64,000 nucleotides of DNA from Dermanyssus gallinae (GCA_003439945.1 QVRM01002020.1:451001-515000); one strand, 5' to 3'. Shown: positions 33,835-45,999, numbered from the stretch's first letter. Program-made: numbers and translations. The notes: generated by a model from the letters alone, not told the origin.

Positions 33835-34900
33835 ATCCATAAATCCGTTTGGATTTTGAAGACATTATTGAAGACACATGTCGTTACAACGAAAAGCTTT
33901 TATTAAACGCTGTATTGCCCATTTTGTTCAACTACCTTAGCCTAACGTTCAGGCAAGATTCCATCCCTCCAGAAAGTGGCGTCCTGGCTTCCCCAGTAAT
34001 GGTCTATATACGTTTTAACGCTATCCAAAGAATCGAATTTTTTGCCATTAAGGGACCAAAGCAGATGGTAATCCAATGGAGCAAGGTCAGGACTATACGC
34101 AGGATGTGGCAAAATATCTCATCCAAAATCCATTAACTTCTTGGTGGTGAACAACGATGTGTGCGGTCTTGCGTTGTTATGGTAAGAAGTCTCTTTTCGT
34201 CTGTTCGCCAATTCCGGCCGCTTTTAGTTAATTGCCCTCTTCAAATTGTCCACTGGTCAACTGTATTTTATCGTACTGATCGTTTCGTTTTGTTGTAACA
34301 GCTCATGAAAGATCACCCCCTTCGTATCGCACCAAACACTTCACACTACGGCCAACGTTTTTATAGAGCATCCACTTCTCATCCACTGTCATTATGGTGC
34401 GGAGAAAAAGGTAATTTTCGTTCTATTTAAGAAGCTGATCGTAAACAAGCACACGCTTCTCCTGTTGGAGATTGCTGAGAGCGTGCGGCACCCATACGTC
34501 CAACATGCTGACGAAGCCTTCGGCATGGAGATACCTTTGACCGAATGTCTATGGTACTTCGACAATTGCCACGATCTCGCGCAGTTGCTAATGCGGCCGT
34601 GTCCACTGGTAAAGGCCGTCCGGGCCGGTCTCGGTCGTAAACGTCGAAGTCGCCGTTTCTAAATCGGACGAACCACTTTTGAACTGTCATATATGTTACT
34701 GCCTCTCCGCCATACGCTTCACATATCTTAGTTACGACTTGGGTTGCATTCTTTACTTTGCGTAAATAAAATCGCATTAAATGACGAAAATGCACAATTA
34801 TGTCTGCCATCTTCACTCGAGCATTACAGTTCGCGTGAGTTAGATAGTCAAACGAATCCCACGGTATAATACAACGCAGGTTTGCTCTGCAGCGTGACAA
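33835..34900 (-). pseudogene. Mariner transposase relic, third lineage
   Basis: On the minus strand the HTH domain is readable (LMRFYLRKVKNATQ, KICEAYGGEAV, VQKWFVRFRNGDFD, GRPLPVD). The catalytic domain is in broken frames: MTVDEKWMLYKN with the first Asp; HNNARPHTSL, where the second catalytic Asp is replaced by Asn; and YSPDLAPLDYHLLWSL with the third. The ending YWGSQDATFWRDGI follows the family's C-terminal pattern. The ARPHTS and VDEKW forms resemble the mauritiana/cecropia-type mariners, unlike the other two copies here. Multiple stops and shifts make it old. Terminal repeats are not demonstrable. Confidence 0.8.
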
Positions 34901-35266
34901 ACCTTGAAGAAATTAAATGAATTATAATAAAATATCTACGTGCAATACCGTATTGTTTTAATACGATTACTTTAAAACATACTTTCAGAAAAATGTGTTT
35001 TTCATGAGGATGGCTTGGTACTAAAATGACGATAGAACAGTTTGTTGCAAAATAAGTAAAGCTTATATTCACAAATGCCTACCAGATAATACTTTACGCA
35101 ATTAGAGGAATGATATGATCGCGCTTATTTCATTAAGTTGTGCTAAGTCGACTGATCACTAATTCGAAACAGTTCGGAATAACTTACGTAGTCACTGCAC
35201 GATTCTCGCCCAAACGGTAGCTCGAACCAAACTTACTTATAATATGATTTCATGGAAAAATATGTC

Positions 35267-35300
<34 letters not shown>

Positions 35301-35303
<3 letters not shown>

Positions 35304-35518
35304 GGTGTGGCAGGACAGTTTAAAGATCAATAATAAAAATTGTAGAGCTCTTTAAAGCAAATATATTTTTTAATATATAGCATGGTCTCTGAGAAGTCTT
35401 GTTTCGGAGTGAGAGTGAAATTACTATAATTTGTGACACTGGTGTCGTTGTCCGACATAGGAGCATAAAAACTGCCATTGCGAGACAACCAGTACTCTTT
35501 TCTAGTCAATTGAGATTA

Positions 35519-35604
<86 letters not shown>

Positions 35605-35940
35605 ACTAACAATAACACATCGCCGAGTTCGTGAGAAAATTCTGCTTCCTCTGAAGAACATATAATGCCGGCCAGACGATGCGACATGATCGTTTAGACG
35701 AGAATTTGCAAAAAATGAACTTCTTTATTAGCCTTCTAATATTTTTATAGAGTATAGGAGGACTGGTTGTCTCGCAATGGCACGTTTTATGCTCCCATGC
35801 CGGGCAACAGCACCAGTGTCACAAATTGTAGTAATTTCGCTCTCACTCAGAAGCAAGACTTCTCAGAAACCATGTTCCATTAGAAAAAAGTATTTGCTTT
35901 AACGAGCTCTACAATTCTTATTATGTCCTGCAACATCCTG
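35301..35940. mobile_element. Foldback/MITE-like element with long inverted arms
   Basis: The left arm starts CAGGGTGTGGCAGGACA at 35301; the reverse complement of the right end is CAGGATGTTGCAGGACA. Pairing continues inward, with shared TTGTAGAGCTC, TTAAAGCAAATA, TGAGAAGTCTTG and TTTGTGACACTGGTG, to about 35495 on the left and 35760 on the right, giving arms of about 190 bases at perhaps 85% identity. The centre holds an 80-base (TA)n tract (35520-35599) and about 150 unique bases. No coding capacity. The left end abuts a (TA)n tract, which fits a TA target, but the right flank begins TGTG, so a TA duplication is not confirmed. Confidence 0.85.
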
Positions 35941-38635
35941 TGTGTGTGTACGAGCCCACACTTTTCTTTAATTGAGATTAACTGATTGAATGGATGCTAC
36001 ACACCGGGCGTCGTTGTGAAGGCCACGGTAGCGTTAGACGCACAAACTCACTAAATTCTAGTAGTCTTCTTCGCCTCTTGTCGGGGTGATCGCAGTACTG
36101 TCTCCTTACCATTTCTTTAGATGACTACATAACCTAACCAAAGCTTAAACGATAGTTATTTTCGCTTCCGATATACATTTGTCTTTCCATGGACCAAGAC
36201 TTGTGGTCCTAAAGGAGCGCCTCTACGAGAGCATGGCATGTCAGGGGACTTCCCAGTCCTAGGTTTCGAAAGAGTAGCCTTCGCTCAGTGCTGAAAAAGG
36301 CACAGCGTTTGCAATGCCTTATTTCGTGGTTTAAGTCAGTTTACATTGTTCACTCCTGCAACACACTCAGAAGGGACTATCCCCTCAAACCAGCGTTCAC
36401 ATGCGCATCTGCTTTGTTACGCTGCGTTAAGTTGGCATGCCGTAATTGCTCCCAGCTATTAATATTAAAAGACGATATTTTTTCAGGCACGGTCATTTTA
36501 TTGGGGAAGCTCCTATGCTTCACTCTGCTTAGGGGTAAAAGAGTTGATTGACTCCCTAAATAGCGTGCTTCATTTTTAGTATCTGGACGATAGCGTCTCA
36601 AAAGGTGTGTCGTCCCGGGGATATAACCTGAGCGACTTAACACTCAACTCGGTCAACACTCTTCTCAATCTATCATTCCTCAAAGGCGCTAAGCAGAACT
36701 TAAAATTCTCCGAGGTGGGGCAAGCCCCTCCCGGCCTTGTCATCCTCGCCAGACTGACTAAATATCAGTTTGTCCCGTTACTTGATAAACCTGCCCCCCC
36801 ACCATTTCCACCATTTAAAAAAATGTGATCCAACAGAAACAATCTTGGCTTAAACACCGTGGTGTAAGTTAACACATATAAGACTCCCAGAGTAAGTGGA
36901 CTGAGTCACTTTTCAAATGGATATACATATCTTCACCTGCTCAACGCGGGCCCGGACGGCTCTGCCCAGGCGCGTCTTAGAACAGTTTCGGTGAAGAGTG
37001 CAGGACCACGGCTTCATGCATGCTTCCCTATGGAGACGCTGCTGGACGACGAAGCTACTTGAAATGAAATTAGTCTACCCGCTGGTCACCCTCAAAGCAC
37101 GCTGCTCTAAATGAAATGCCCTGCCGAGCGCTAAAGTCCGCTGCACACCCTTGCCCACTGAAGCCCTCAGGCCCCTGTACTGAGGATGAAAAGTGGCCTG
37201 ACGCTATGACCCTTACGCCATTTAAAAGGGATCGGAAACGCAAGTCGCCGACTCCCTAACTCCTTCACTGGTCGCTGGCTGCCCGTTGAAAGCGGACTAT
37301 GCGGCCAGACATGCCGAGATCCGCAAGTCAAGGAGGTACTTGATCGATCACTAAGCAGCACGAGTTCTTTCGTTTGCTCTAGACAAAAATAGGCGTCCCG
37401 GGGCCAAATGCACACCACAATTGAGCAAATCACGAATCTCCTCTGACTTGCGTCCGTAACTGTAGGATTGTAGTGCACTGCACAGATGCAAGCGTCTGTA
37501 CTTGCAACCAACGGTGACATTTGTGCAAATCGTTTTTTCAGTTATATTTACTTCTACTACCGATACTACTTGGACGAATATATTAGCCTGTCGACATAAC
37601 TGCTTCTAACCAGCATGAATCTGAAGAGGTGTGCGGCCTTGACAAGCTGCCGGCTAGCGGGCACTAACATAGCTTGTTGTCTAGATTGTTCCCGCTAAAT
37701 AATAATAATAACAGTAGTAATAAGATGAAGAAGGAGAGCGGAGAGTTTGTGAACAATATGTGTGCCCCATTTTATAGTTCACCCCGCTCCCCCCGGCGCT
37801 TCGCTGTTGCTGCACGACCTTTCCTGGCTTCTCTCGCAGCCAACCCAACTCAACTCGTCAACAGGGAAGACGGTGTCGCGCGCCAGCGTCGTCCGGGATT
37901 TAGATGGGTAGTCTGATAGCCGCGTTGCTGGGAGAAGCTATATTACAGTTTCAGAGAGAGAGAGAGAGAGATAGGCTCTCATCGTCGTATGTGCAGTGAC
38001 GATAACGCGGCAACACAGCAAATTAGATTTGCGAAGTGGAACGAGGCAGCGGTAGACTAGGTACGCACGCAACTATTGAAAGTGTCCTACATTAAGGCAG
38101 TGCTGCGCGGTCGGACGCACAGGCGACCGTACGGTGGAAGCGGGGACGTTGGAGAGGGAAAACGTGGAGCGCCATGGTAAACACCTTTTGCGAGCCAAAC
38201 GCCGTCGTGGTACGCGTCGGTAGTTACAACAACGGCCCATCTCGCAAAACGATTGGCCAACTAACATCCGTCCGCATACGCGACAACGAATGGGAAGACC
38301 GATGGTTACAGCAGTAGTTTGAGATGCTGATACGTCTCTAGCTCTGAGCAGCACGGTTAGCGGGCCACAAATGTCGTCCCCACAATCGCTATTGTTGCAG
38401 TTGTTGACTAGCGAAAAGTGAACTTTGACGACTAGAGACACGACGACTCAACAGCGACCAGTTCAGTTTGCGCGCGATTAGCGACGTTTACAGCAGCGGC
38501 AGCAGCAGCAGCAGCAGCGACGACACAGCATAGCGTTTTTGAGTCGCGTGTCGGTATTTTACTCGTATACGTCCTTGAAGGCGCCAATCTAACTTGAGCG
38601 AGCACCAGCTAACACCATGCAGCTGATGTCCTATT
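35941..38635. other. Unassigned DNA
   Basis: No recognisable gene. ORFs at 36288-36551, 37167-37520 and 38073-38441 lack motifs. There is a GA run at 37954-37971 and CAG-type triplets at about 38491-38521. Confidence 0.5.
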
Positions 38636-38664
38636 TTATATATATATATATATAGGTTGGTTCT

Positions 38665-38805
38665 AAAGATTTAAACTTGTATTGTGTTAATTATACTCAA
38701 TTTTGTTGCTTTATCGCGTATAAACTTCTGATTTGTGCATACACTCGTAAACTTCTGTTGTGCTACTTATACTCAACTGTATTGCTTTATCGCGTACACA
38801 CTCGG
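38665..38805. repeat. Imperfect tandem repeat, period about 75 bases
   Basis: The segment TATACTCAA...TTGCTTTATCGCGTA occurs twice, at about 38692-38720 and 38767-38797, with related sequence between the two and ACTTCTG nearby in both. Confidence 0.7.
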
Positions 38806-38949
38806 TTGATCGGTACAAAACTCGTATATTATGTATATTTTGAATGAAAGGTGACAGATTCCCAACTTGTTGGGCACGTAAAAAAACCTGATTGATTGGA
38901 TATATATATATATATATATATATAAACGATTTACATAAAATCGGCATAT

Positions 38950-39884
38950 TGCATCAAAGTATTTTTACAGCTAGACCCGATTCGAACACGCTGCCAAGGT
39001 TTGATCAGGGCTGTGCTTCTTTGAGTAGGGCCCCAGACGAGACATTACAATCTTGATCTTGTCGATCGAGCTGGTGAGAACCGACGAACAACGCCTTAAT
39101 TTGACGCGTTTACACCTGCCAAGAGCAGGCAGGGATCTCCACGGCGTAATTCCTCAGGCGCCCGCAAAAAGTAGTATTAATGAAGCGACGCACTTCTAGC
39201 CAGCGAGAAACCCATCCACAATCCAAAACAACACGCACTTCCAATGATGCCTGATTTCTGCGGCGAGCTAATGATTTATTGCCAGATAAGATTCAATAAC
39301 AATGCATACTAAAAATTCGGTTTAATAACATTGATTAAGTCAGCGGGTTTTTTTTTGGGGGGGGGGGGGGGTTGTCAGGGAAAGGTGTGTAGGAGTGTGT
39401 ATAGATGTATGTCGGTTAGGCGTGTTATGAGACGGTTATGAGGCGGATGTTTGACCGTGAATGACCTGCCTCGAGCAGGGGTTGTTTTGCTTCACAGGTT
39501 TGGCCGTGTCGTTTTGGTCGTTTCGCCGTCGTTGTTGTCGTCGTCGTCGTCGTTCGTTCGAGAAGAACACGATCGTAACATAACAAGGCTATCATTCTTA
39601 TCTTATCGTCGCTTGGCAGCGGCGCTCCGCTGCTGTGTTGCTGCTGCTGCTTCGGCTGCTGCTGCTTTTCGGAAACTCCTCTACCGGAAGCGGTCGGCGT
39701 AAAGCGGAGATTTTAAGTTTTCGCGCCACCGCCGTCGCTTGAATCGTTCACTCGAGCGATGCCATCAGCGGAAGCGGATAGTCTCGCCGGAGCGCCCCGG
39801 CGAGACTAGTTGGGTTGGCGGCCACCCTTCAGCCGTTCGCTCCTCTTCTGGCCGTGGACGAGCGTTCATACAAACATATATATC

Positions 39885-39938
<54 letters not shown>

Positions 39939-41100
39939 CACAGCCATACGTTCAACATACAGCAGCGTTCCTTCGCCATCACTGCCATCACCACCGCTAC
40001 CATCACTGCCATCACCACGATGATCGTGTTTTAACAGCGACCAGCCATCCAGCGAGCCAGCCAGCCAGCCAGCCTGTGGCCATCAAAGTGGAACGGGTGC
40101 GTGAATAGCGTGGGCGTACGCGCCCATGGTCATGGTAGCTGTCATGGCGGTGGCGGCGACGGCGGCGCTGGCATCGCCACCACCACCCCTACCACCCCCA
40201 CCACCTCCACCATCACCATGACATCGGGGGGTGCCGGGGGAGGGGGGTCTTGACGTCCATGTTGGGGGTTGTTGTTGTTGGGGGTCCTGACGGCCATGTT
40301 GGGGGGGGTCTACGACCAGCTGAAGCGCTGGTAGCGATGGTGCTACAGTCATGGCCGGCACGATCACGACGATCGATGCTTACGGGGCACGACTATGCGG
40401 CGGGCGGCCACAAATACTGCAACAATCACCATCATTATCATCATCGACATCGTCGTCGTCATCATTATCATCATCGTTGTCATCATCATCAATACCGTCG
40501 TCGTCGTCGTCGTCATCATCATCATTATCATCACATTGTCACCGTCTCATCTATATCTTCATCTATATTATCATCAAGGCGGTGATAGCTAATTGATGCT
40601 GACGCCGTTGCTGTTGCTACCGCTAATGCTTGCTCGAGAACGTCCGAGCGAACGCTTGTCTGTCCCAGCAGCTCGCTAAAACGACTTTCCAGCTTCGTCG
40701 CTCTCTCTCCTCTCTCTCTTTCTATATCTCTCTCTGTCTCGTGTCTCTTGCAGCTAAACAACCCACCAGGCACGGTCGTCCGCCATCGGTCTAGAACCTA
40801 TGTTGCCGAGACTACTTTCAGCTTCAGTTGAGAGACCAGCAAACGTTGTCGTGAGTTGAGCGTCCTCACCGTCGATGTTGCTGTTGTTGTTGTTGTTGTT
40901 GTTGTTGTTGTGGTCGTCGTCGTGGCGGCAGCGTTGTCAACTGAAAACGTTGCTGTCCTACTATCGAGGCTGGGGCTACTGAGATTGCTGTGTTTGTTGC
41001 TGTTAGTGCGTTAGCTCGATGTAAGAGACCACCAAATGGCCTCGATAATGTTGCTATTCCCCAACCCTCACACACCCACATGTATGTATATATATATAGA
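38950..41100. other. Triplet-repeat-rich DNA
   Basis: This region has a G run near 39355-39371, (GTC)n at about 39535-39553, GCT runs near 39640-39666, a (TA)n tract at 39893-39931, CCACC runs near 40180-40220, (CAT)n/(CGT)n at about 40430-40545, CT runs near 40700-40740 and (GTT)n at about 40877-40912. ORFs with Ser, His, Gln or Gly strings are products of these repeats. It could be regulatory or leader DNA of a host gene, but no exon can be defended. Confidence 0.6.
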
Positions 41101-41188
41101 TTAACGTGGTTTATTCACGGAACTGCATTTTACAACGCTTACGTTTTTGGTTAATAAAATTGTTAAAAATATACAATCTCTCTCTCTC
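41101..41188. repeat. 88-bp dispersed repeat, copy 1
   Basis: It begins TTAACGTGGTTTATTCACGG and ends in a CT run, followed by (TA)n. It recurs at 41610-41697 with about six differences, also followed by (TA)n. A truncated related segment is at about 41509-41562, and GGAATTGCTATTTTACAACGC at about 1215 is related to its middle. On the minus strand it contains GTGAATAAACC, so it could be a retrotransposon 3' UTR end. Confidence 0.85.
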
Positions 41189-41189
41189 C

Positions 41190-41216
<27 letters not shown>

Positions 41217-41220
<4 letters not shown>

Positions 41221-41560
41221 GGACCCCGACTTCTTTAGTACGGGTGCAATGACAAACAATGCGTGGAAGGGACTGCATGGCACTAACCGAAGTGTGGTAG
41301 TACGCTATGCAGTGCACGGCTTCCACCATGTTCTCTGTAAAACTCAAGTGTACCATGAGCCGACAGAAGAATGTATCTGTAACAGGTGTGGGAGAGCTTG
41401 TGGGAGATATCATGCGGGGGAGTGCCCCAGAGTTGAATCACTGGCCAGGCTGGCTCAGTGACCGTGTTTTTATGTATAATATTTGACTATATACCTAACG
41501 AAGGTGATTAATAAATTAATGAATATGACTTAAAAATGTTAATAATTTACAATCTCTCTC

Positions 41561-41562
<2 letters not shown>
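41217..41562 (+). pseudogene. Retrotransposon ORF2 C-terminus with Cys/His cluster (HGF family)
   Basis: Coding sequence emerges from a (TA)n tract at about 41217 and runs to TGA at 41459-41461. The reading has RYAVHGFHHVLC, then YHEPTEECICNRCGRACGRYH and a further Cys, a compact C-x-C-x2-C-x3-C-x3-H-x4-C cluster at the very end of the protein. Related endings occur at 51543-51725 (plus) and, decayed, at 1220-1402 (minus). I infer the 3' end of a 5'-truncated non-LTR element. The 3' UTR continues to about 41562, where it meets another (TA)n tract. The upstream Met and TA-coded residues are not part of the real protein. Confidence 0.6.

Positions 41563-41609
<47 letters not shown>
41563..41609. 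repeat. (TA)n tract
   Basis: About 47 bases of perfect TA between the retrotransposon 3' end and the second 88-bp repeat. Confidence 0.95.
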
Positions 41610-41613
<4 letters not shown>

Positions 41614-41696
41614 CGTGGTTTATTCACGGAACTGCATTTTACAACGCTTACGTTTTTGATTAACAAACTTGTTAAAAATATGCAATCTTCCTCTCT

Positions 41697-41697
<1 letters not shown>
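41610..41697. repeat. 88-bp dispersed repeat, copy 2
   Basis: This is the second copy of 41101-41188, same orientation, about six substitutions, followed by (TA)n and then (GA)n (about 41698-41762). Confidence 0.85.
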
Positions 41698-41747
<50 letters not shown>

Positions 41748-41762
41748 CGATAGAGAGAGAGA

Positions 41763-43848
41763 GGCAGTTTTCAAAATGCCTGCCTCCATAAAACACTGAT
41801 GGACTCGATTTTCATCACTGTTGGGACGGCAGTGATGGCGTTTCTTTGTTGTCGCTGGCTAATCTGGCTTGATGGCTGTACCATCAAGCCAGTTGAAGAG
41901 GAGTGACCTCTCAATTGCTACGATGCTTGTTCAATTGGTTTGCATAGGGGATTACCGACCGCCACACAAACTCTCCCTGCCAAGCTCATCCCTGCGACAA
42001 TACGTCACGGTGCTGCAGTGCGTAGAGGATACGTCGATATGTCTCGAAAGTGTTGAGTCTTATTCAGCTGGCGTATAGAGTCCAAATGCGATTCATATAA
42101 GCTTACCAACTTTTACTCGTCGTCAAAGCAAACGGACGATTTGACTTAGGCCCGCTTGTCTACCACGCCCGGGACGCCATATGACGGTGAATAACTTTAT
42201 AACCAACTAAAGCTAACTTTAAAACCAACTAAAGACACACCGGTCAGACAGCAAGCTGTGTAGAGATATTTTTATCATATCGCCCCCCCCCCAAATACAA
42301 GTAAAATTTGTTAATTTTTGTTATTTAAAAATAGCCAAGGTTTAATTTACGTTCACCATCAAAATGAAACATAACATTTTGTGAAGGTTGCTCCGCTCAT
42401 TAATAGACTATATGTGAATGTCGTCTCATACTAACTTAGAAAGCACCGTGATGGGGATAGTGCTGTCATCTTAACAGTATAAAGCTACTAGTGCTTTGTA
42501 CATGCTAGACAAACATCAGAATGAGCACGCCGCAGTTCGTTTTCAGGCAGCGACTTTTTTATGGCGTATAAAGCTACATAAAGGCCGGAGTCCGACGGCA
42601 ACACATCGGCAAATAACTTTGTTGTACCTGTTGCCGACACACATAGAGGGATTTCGTCGTACACATACGCTGCATAAGCTGTAACACTATCTTGCATCTT
42701 GCTTTCTCCAAGTTTAGATCCATCTCGTCATATGCCGGCGTCTGTTTAACTTGGTGAACTTGGGGCACTGGCGTGGGACTGGAGGGGGTCGAGTGGTTTT
42801 CTACCCCTAGCCCGCGGCGTCACGTGTTGCAATCAGAAAGAAGCGATGCGAGGCCAAAACGTGTTGCAAGCAGGCACGGAGAGCCAACGGGGTCTTGCCG
42901 GCTATATACTGTGAACCCAATATGTAGAGTTTCCTAGACCGTTTGAGAAAAAACATACACATATATATATATATATGCAGTCGTGGCTAGCACATATATG
43001 GGAGTATTGGCTTTCTGTACACCACGTACTTCATGTTTCAACAACAACAACTACTACAACTACACAAACCACATCTGTGAGCAGATGTGCTCACGATTTG
43101 GCAGTTTAGACTCTTCCAGCTTTCGTCGTCGTAGTAGTTGTCGTAGTCGGAGTAGTGGAGTCCTGGCACTTCCGACACTTAGTTTGGCGGGATGAACGTC
43201 ATTCAGCGTTCTTTCTACACGTGCGCGCGTCTTCTGCGTGCCTTCCTTAGAGATGATGGAGGAGAAGGAATAGGAAAAGGAAAGGTAAAAGGAAGATTAC
43301 AGTTTTGCTCCCGCCGCCCGGTAGCAGAACACAGACATGACGGTGGCCGACGGTTTCCTCGTTCTGGTCGGTCCAAGCAGAACCCCGCAACGGGGATGCA
43401 ACCGCAGTGTTATACTTTTGTACGGTTTCAAACTGGCCACTGGTCAGCTCAGCCGGTCAAGTCAGCAAGCAAACAGACGACGAAGAGCGTCCTCTTTGCG
43501 TCGTGCGCGTCCAGCGCTCCACTCGTCGGTCAACCAACAGCTCAAAGCAATGATAGATGCTTACTTATGCCTGCTATGCTTGCGCGGGGGGCGGACGAAC
43601 GCGTCGCGGGGGGGGGGGGGGGGGATGATTGCAAAGTTCCGAAATTTCTGTTGTTTCGTATTCAGCAATGTACGTATGTGTGTATGTGCATTTGTTTACC
43701 GTAACTTTACGAAAAAAAAGAATACGAGAGAGATGAAAACTACGAGTTTGTGCTGTTTTGAGGCGGCTCTTTTTGGCAACGCGGCGGGGTCTTATAGGAT
43801 GGCAATAGAGAGATACACGGGTAAAGAAGACAAAAGCAGTATATATAT
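41763..43848. other. Unassigned DNA
   Basis: ORFs at 41869-42078, 42488-42697 and the overlapping pair at 43192-43704 and 43337-43903 show no motif I recognise. The long pair crosses a G run (43607-43623) and an AT-rich end and is not called. A small (TA)n tract is at 42959-42976. Confidence 0.45.
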
Positions 43849-43849
43849 A

Positions 43850-44086
43850 TTTTTTATTATTATTATTATAATGATTATTATTATTTTTTTTAGATTTCCG
43901 TAAGGCTATTTATTGCCCGTGTGCGGTGGGTTTTTCATGTCATGGCAAATTTTTAATCCACTCCGGCATTTACCTTATCTAAATTGGAAACCATGCAAAC
44001 CAATTTAAGAGTGGCCGGTCTGGGTCTCGAACCCAGACCTCCCGAATGCAAGGGAAAGGCTTTGCCACTAAGCCATCTTGCTCGGT
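43850..44086 (-). mobile_element. tRNA-headed SINE with (AAT)n tail, minus strand
   Basis: Read on the minus strand it starts CCGAGCAAGATGGCTTAGTG near 44086, with A box TGGCTTAGTGG and B box GGGTTCGAGACCC set in a perfect T-arm-like stem (GTCTGGG/CCCAGAC). The body of about 130 bases includes GCCATGACATGAAAAACCC and GGGCAATAAATAGCC, and the tail is AAT/ATT units (about 43855-43893). The would-be acceptor halves do not pair, so it is not a functional tRNA. GTATATATAT on both sides is compatible with a target duplication, but lies in TA-rich DNA. The tail type equals that of the RLE retrotransposon at 25-28.8 kb. Confidence 0.75.
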
Positions 44087-44171
44087 GTGTATATATATAT
44101 ATATATATAATTAAAAAAAAATAAGAAGGTTGTTTATATATATATAAAATTTAAAAAAAAAAGAAGGTTGT

Positions 44172-44175
<4 letters not shown>

Positions 44176-44234
<59 letters not shown>
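44176..44234. repeat. (TA)n tract
   Basis: About 58 bases of TA. Just before it, a TTAAAAAAAATAAGAAGGTTG-like unit is repeated twice (about 44110-44135 and 44150-44173). Confidence 0.93.
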
Positions 44235-44236
<2 letters not shown>

Positions 44237-44239
44237 CTT

Positions 44240-45990
44240 CTTCTTTCGTTCTTTGAATTCCCCCGACAAAGACACCACGTTGCTCGTTAGATGTTTACAG
44301 CGTGCCATGGCATGCTTGCTTCGACATATTTGTAGATGGAGCTTAACATAAAAAACGGTGAATTCAACCGTTCAGAACCTGGCTATAGCTTCCTGGATTG
44401 TCTGTTTACTGAGCCAAGCAAGCTTTTTCATATATTCCGTGCAACCAGCACAAGAGCTCTCCTCCCAATATTAGACGGATTTGTATGATTCGACGAGTGG
44501 GTGGCGTCAGACTAAATTGCCTTACTTTTTACTTTAATGTGTTAATTTAGTCTCAGTAAATTGTATTCGTTGTTGCCGCTGTACGAGCACTAGTGCGTTT
44601 TACTGCCTATAGAGGTTGCCATTCTCCTAAGGATAAAAGCGACATTATCCCACTTACTGCTAGTGATAGATAGCACGTTGTTGTTTGAAATACGTGCAAT
44701 CAAAAAGGGAATCACATTATTCAAGGTTGATGAAAGGTATAAGTGTTTGACGAAAAGCATTAAGTAAGAAACATTTCAACAGGAGCTCTAGTCCCAAAAT
44801 TGAACTCCAATTTTATCACAGTACTTTTTTTTACCCGCGTCTCGTTGGACATTGGCTTGGAGCAATAAACGTCAAATATGTGGGAGTCTCCCTATTACCG
44901 ACGGGGGGCTAACGTGAAAAGAAAGATATCCAATCAGGGTGCGAAAGGCCGAAGAAAAGCGAGTGTCGTCAATAGAAGTCCTTTGATCCATTTCTATCAG
45001 ATACCCGAACGTAGAGAGGCGGCCATGGCTCGCCGCTCAGTCGAATGGCCCCCTCTTCAACTTGACATCGTGCCGAGTGAGAAAGTATTAGCTTCAATTG
45101 TATCCTAAATTGTTCTCGAAGTAGGTTATATCCGAGCAGTTCTGTTGCACCGACTTGAGGTGCTGTTTGAACAAATTTGTACCCAAACACTTCTGTTTAG
45201 GAAAATTACGCAGCACGCTTTTATAGAAATAGCTGCTCGTATATATGAGCGCGTGTTAGCTCTCATTCGATTGGCCAACATTCGATCTCTGTGCAAACCT
45301 GCAGTCATCATGCATCTACTGGGCAAGCCGAGAGCTACCTTGAATCCAGCGGAATCTCCCGGTAAGTGACCATCAAAGCTTGCGAAAATTGGCCACTTGG
45401 CCATGTTGGCTTGCTAAAAGTTGCCGTTTCCTGAACGACCTTAAATGGACTTGTGCGGCTTCAGATTCATTGAGTGTCCCTTAGCGCAGTAAAACCACCT
45501 TGGACCTGCTGCACGGTACAGATATCCGATATTAGTAATTTAAGTACGTTTTACGGAAGTATTGAACTAGAATTAAAATATTTTTAAGAACGTGGCTTTT
45601 AATTCTAGGCCCTCTTCCGGCATTTTCACACATTAAACTCCAGTCTGATCTTGTCTGCTCATTCTCTCTCTCTGTCTCTCTCTCTCTCTATATATATATA
45701 GCTTGATGCATTTGAGACAATGCCTCTCACATGCGCGCGTGGAGTGCAACCGTCTTTACAAATGCTTGTTAAGTGTTTATAACGACCTTTACGCTATATT
45801 TTTGCTTACATAAACAATATCATCTAAGTGGCGAGAATGGGCTATACGAGATGTCTTATCCTAAAACACTATAAGGGTCTATCTAGTAAAGAAGTATCTC
45901 AGAGAAGAGCTGTATAAACGAGTTGTTAACGAGTCTTTTTGTAGCTAGATTAGTACCTATTGTGGAACATATTAGAACACTCTCAAACTT
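44240..45990. other. Unassigned DNA
   Basis: Short ORFs on both strands around 44878-45404 overlap each other and have no identifiable motif. There is a CT run near 45664-45690. Confidence 0.45.
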
Positions 45991-45999
45991 TATAGATTT

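Noticed and set aside
39451..41081. Poly-Ser, poly-His or poly-Gln proteins
   Set aside because: They are different frames of the same trinucleotide repeats with no flanking domain.
43981..44086. Functional tRNA gene
   Set aside because: The T-arm is perfect, but the acceptor halves do not pair and the anticodon loop has 8 bases. It has a SINE body and (AAT)n tail.
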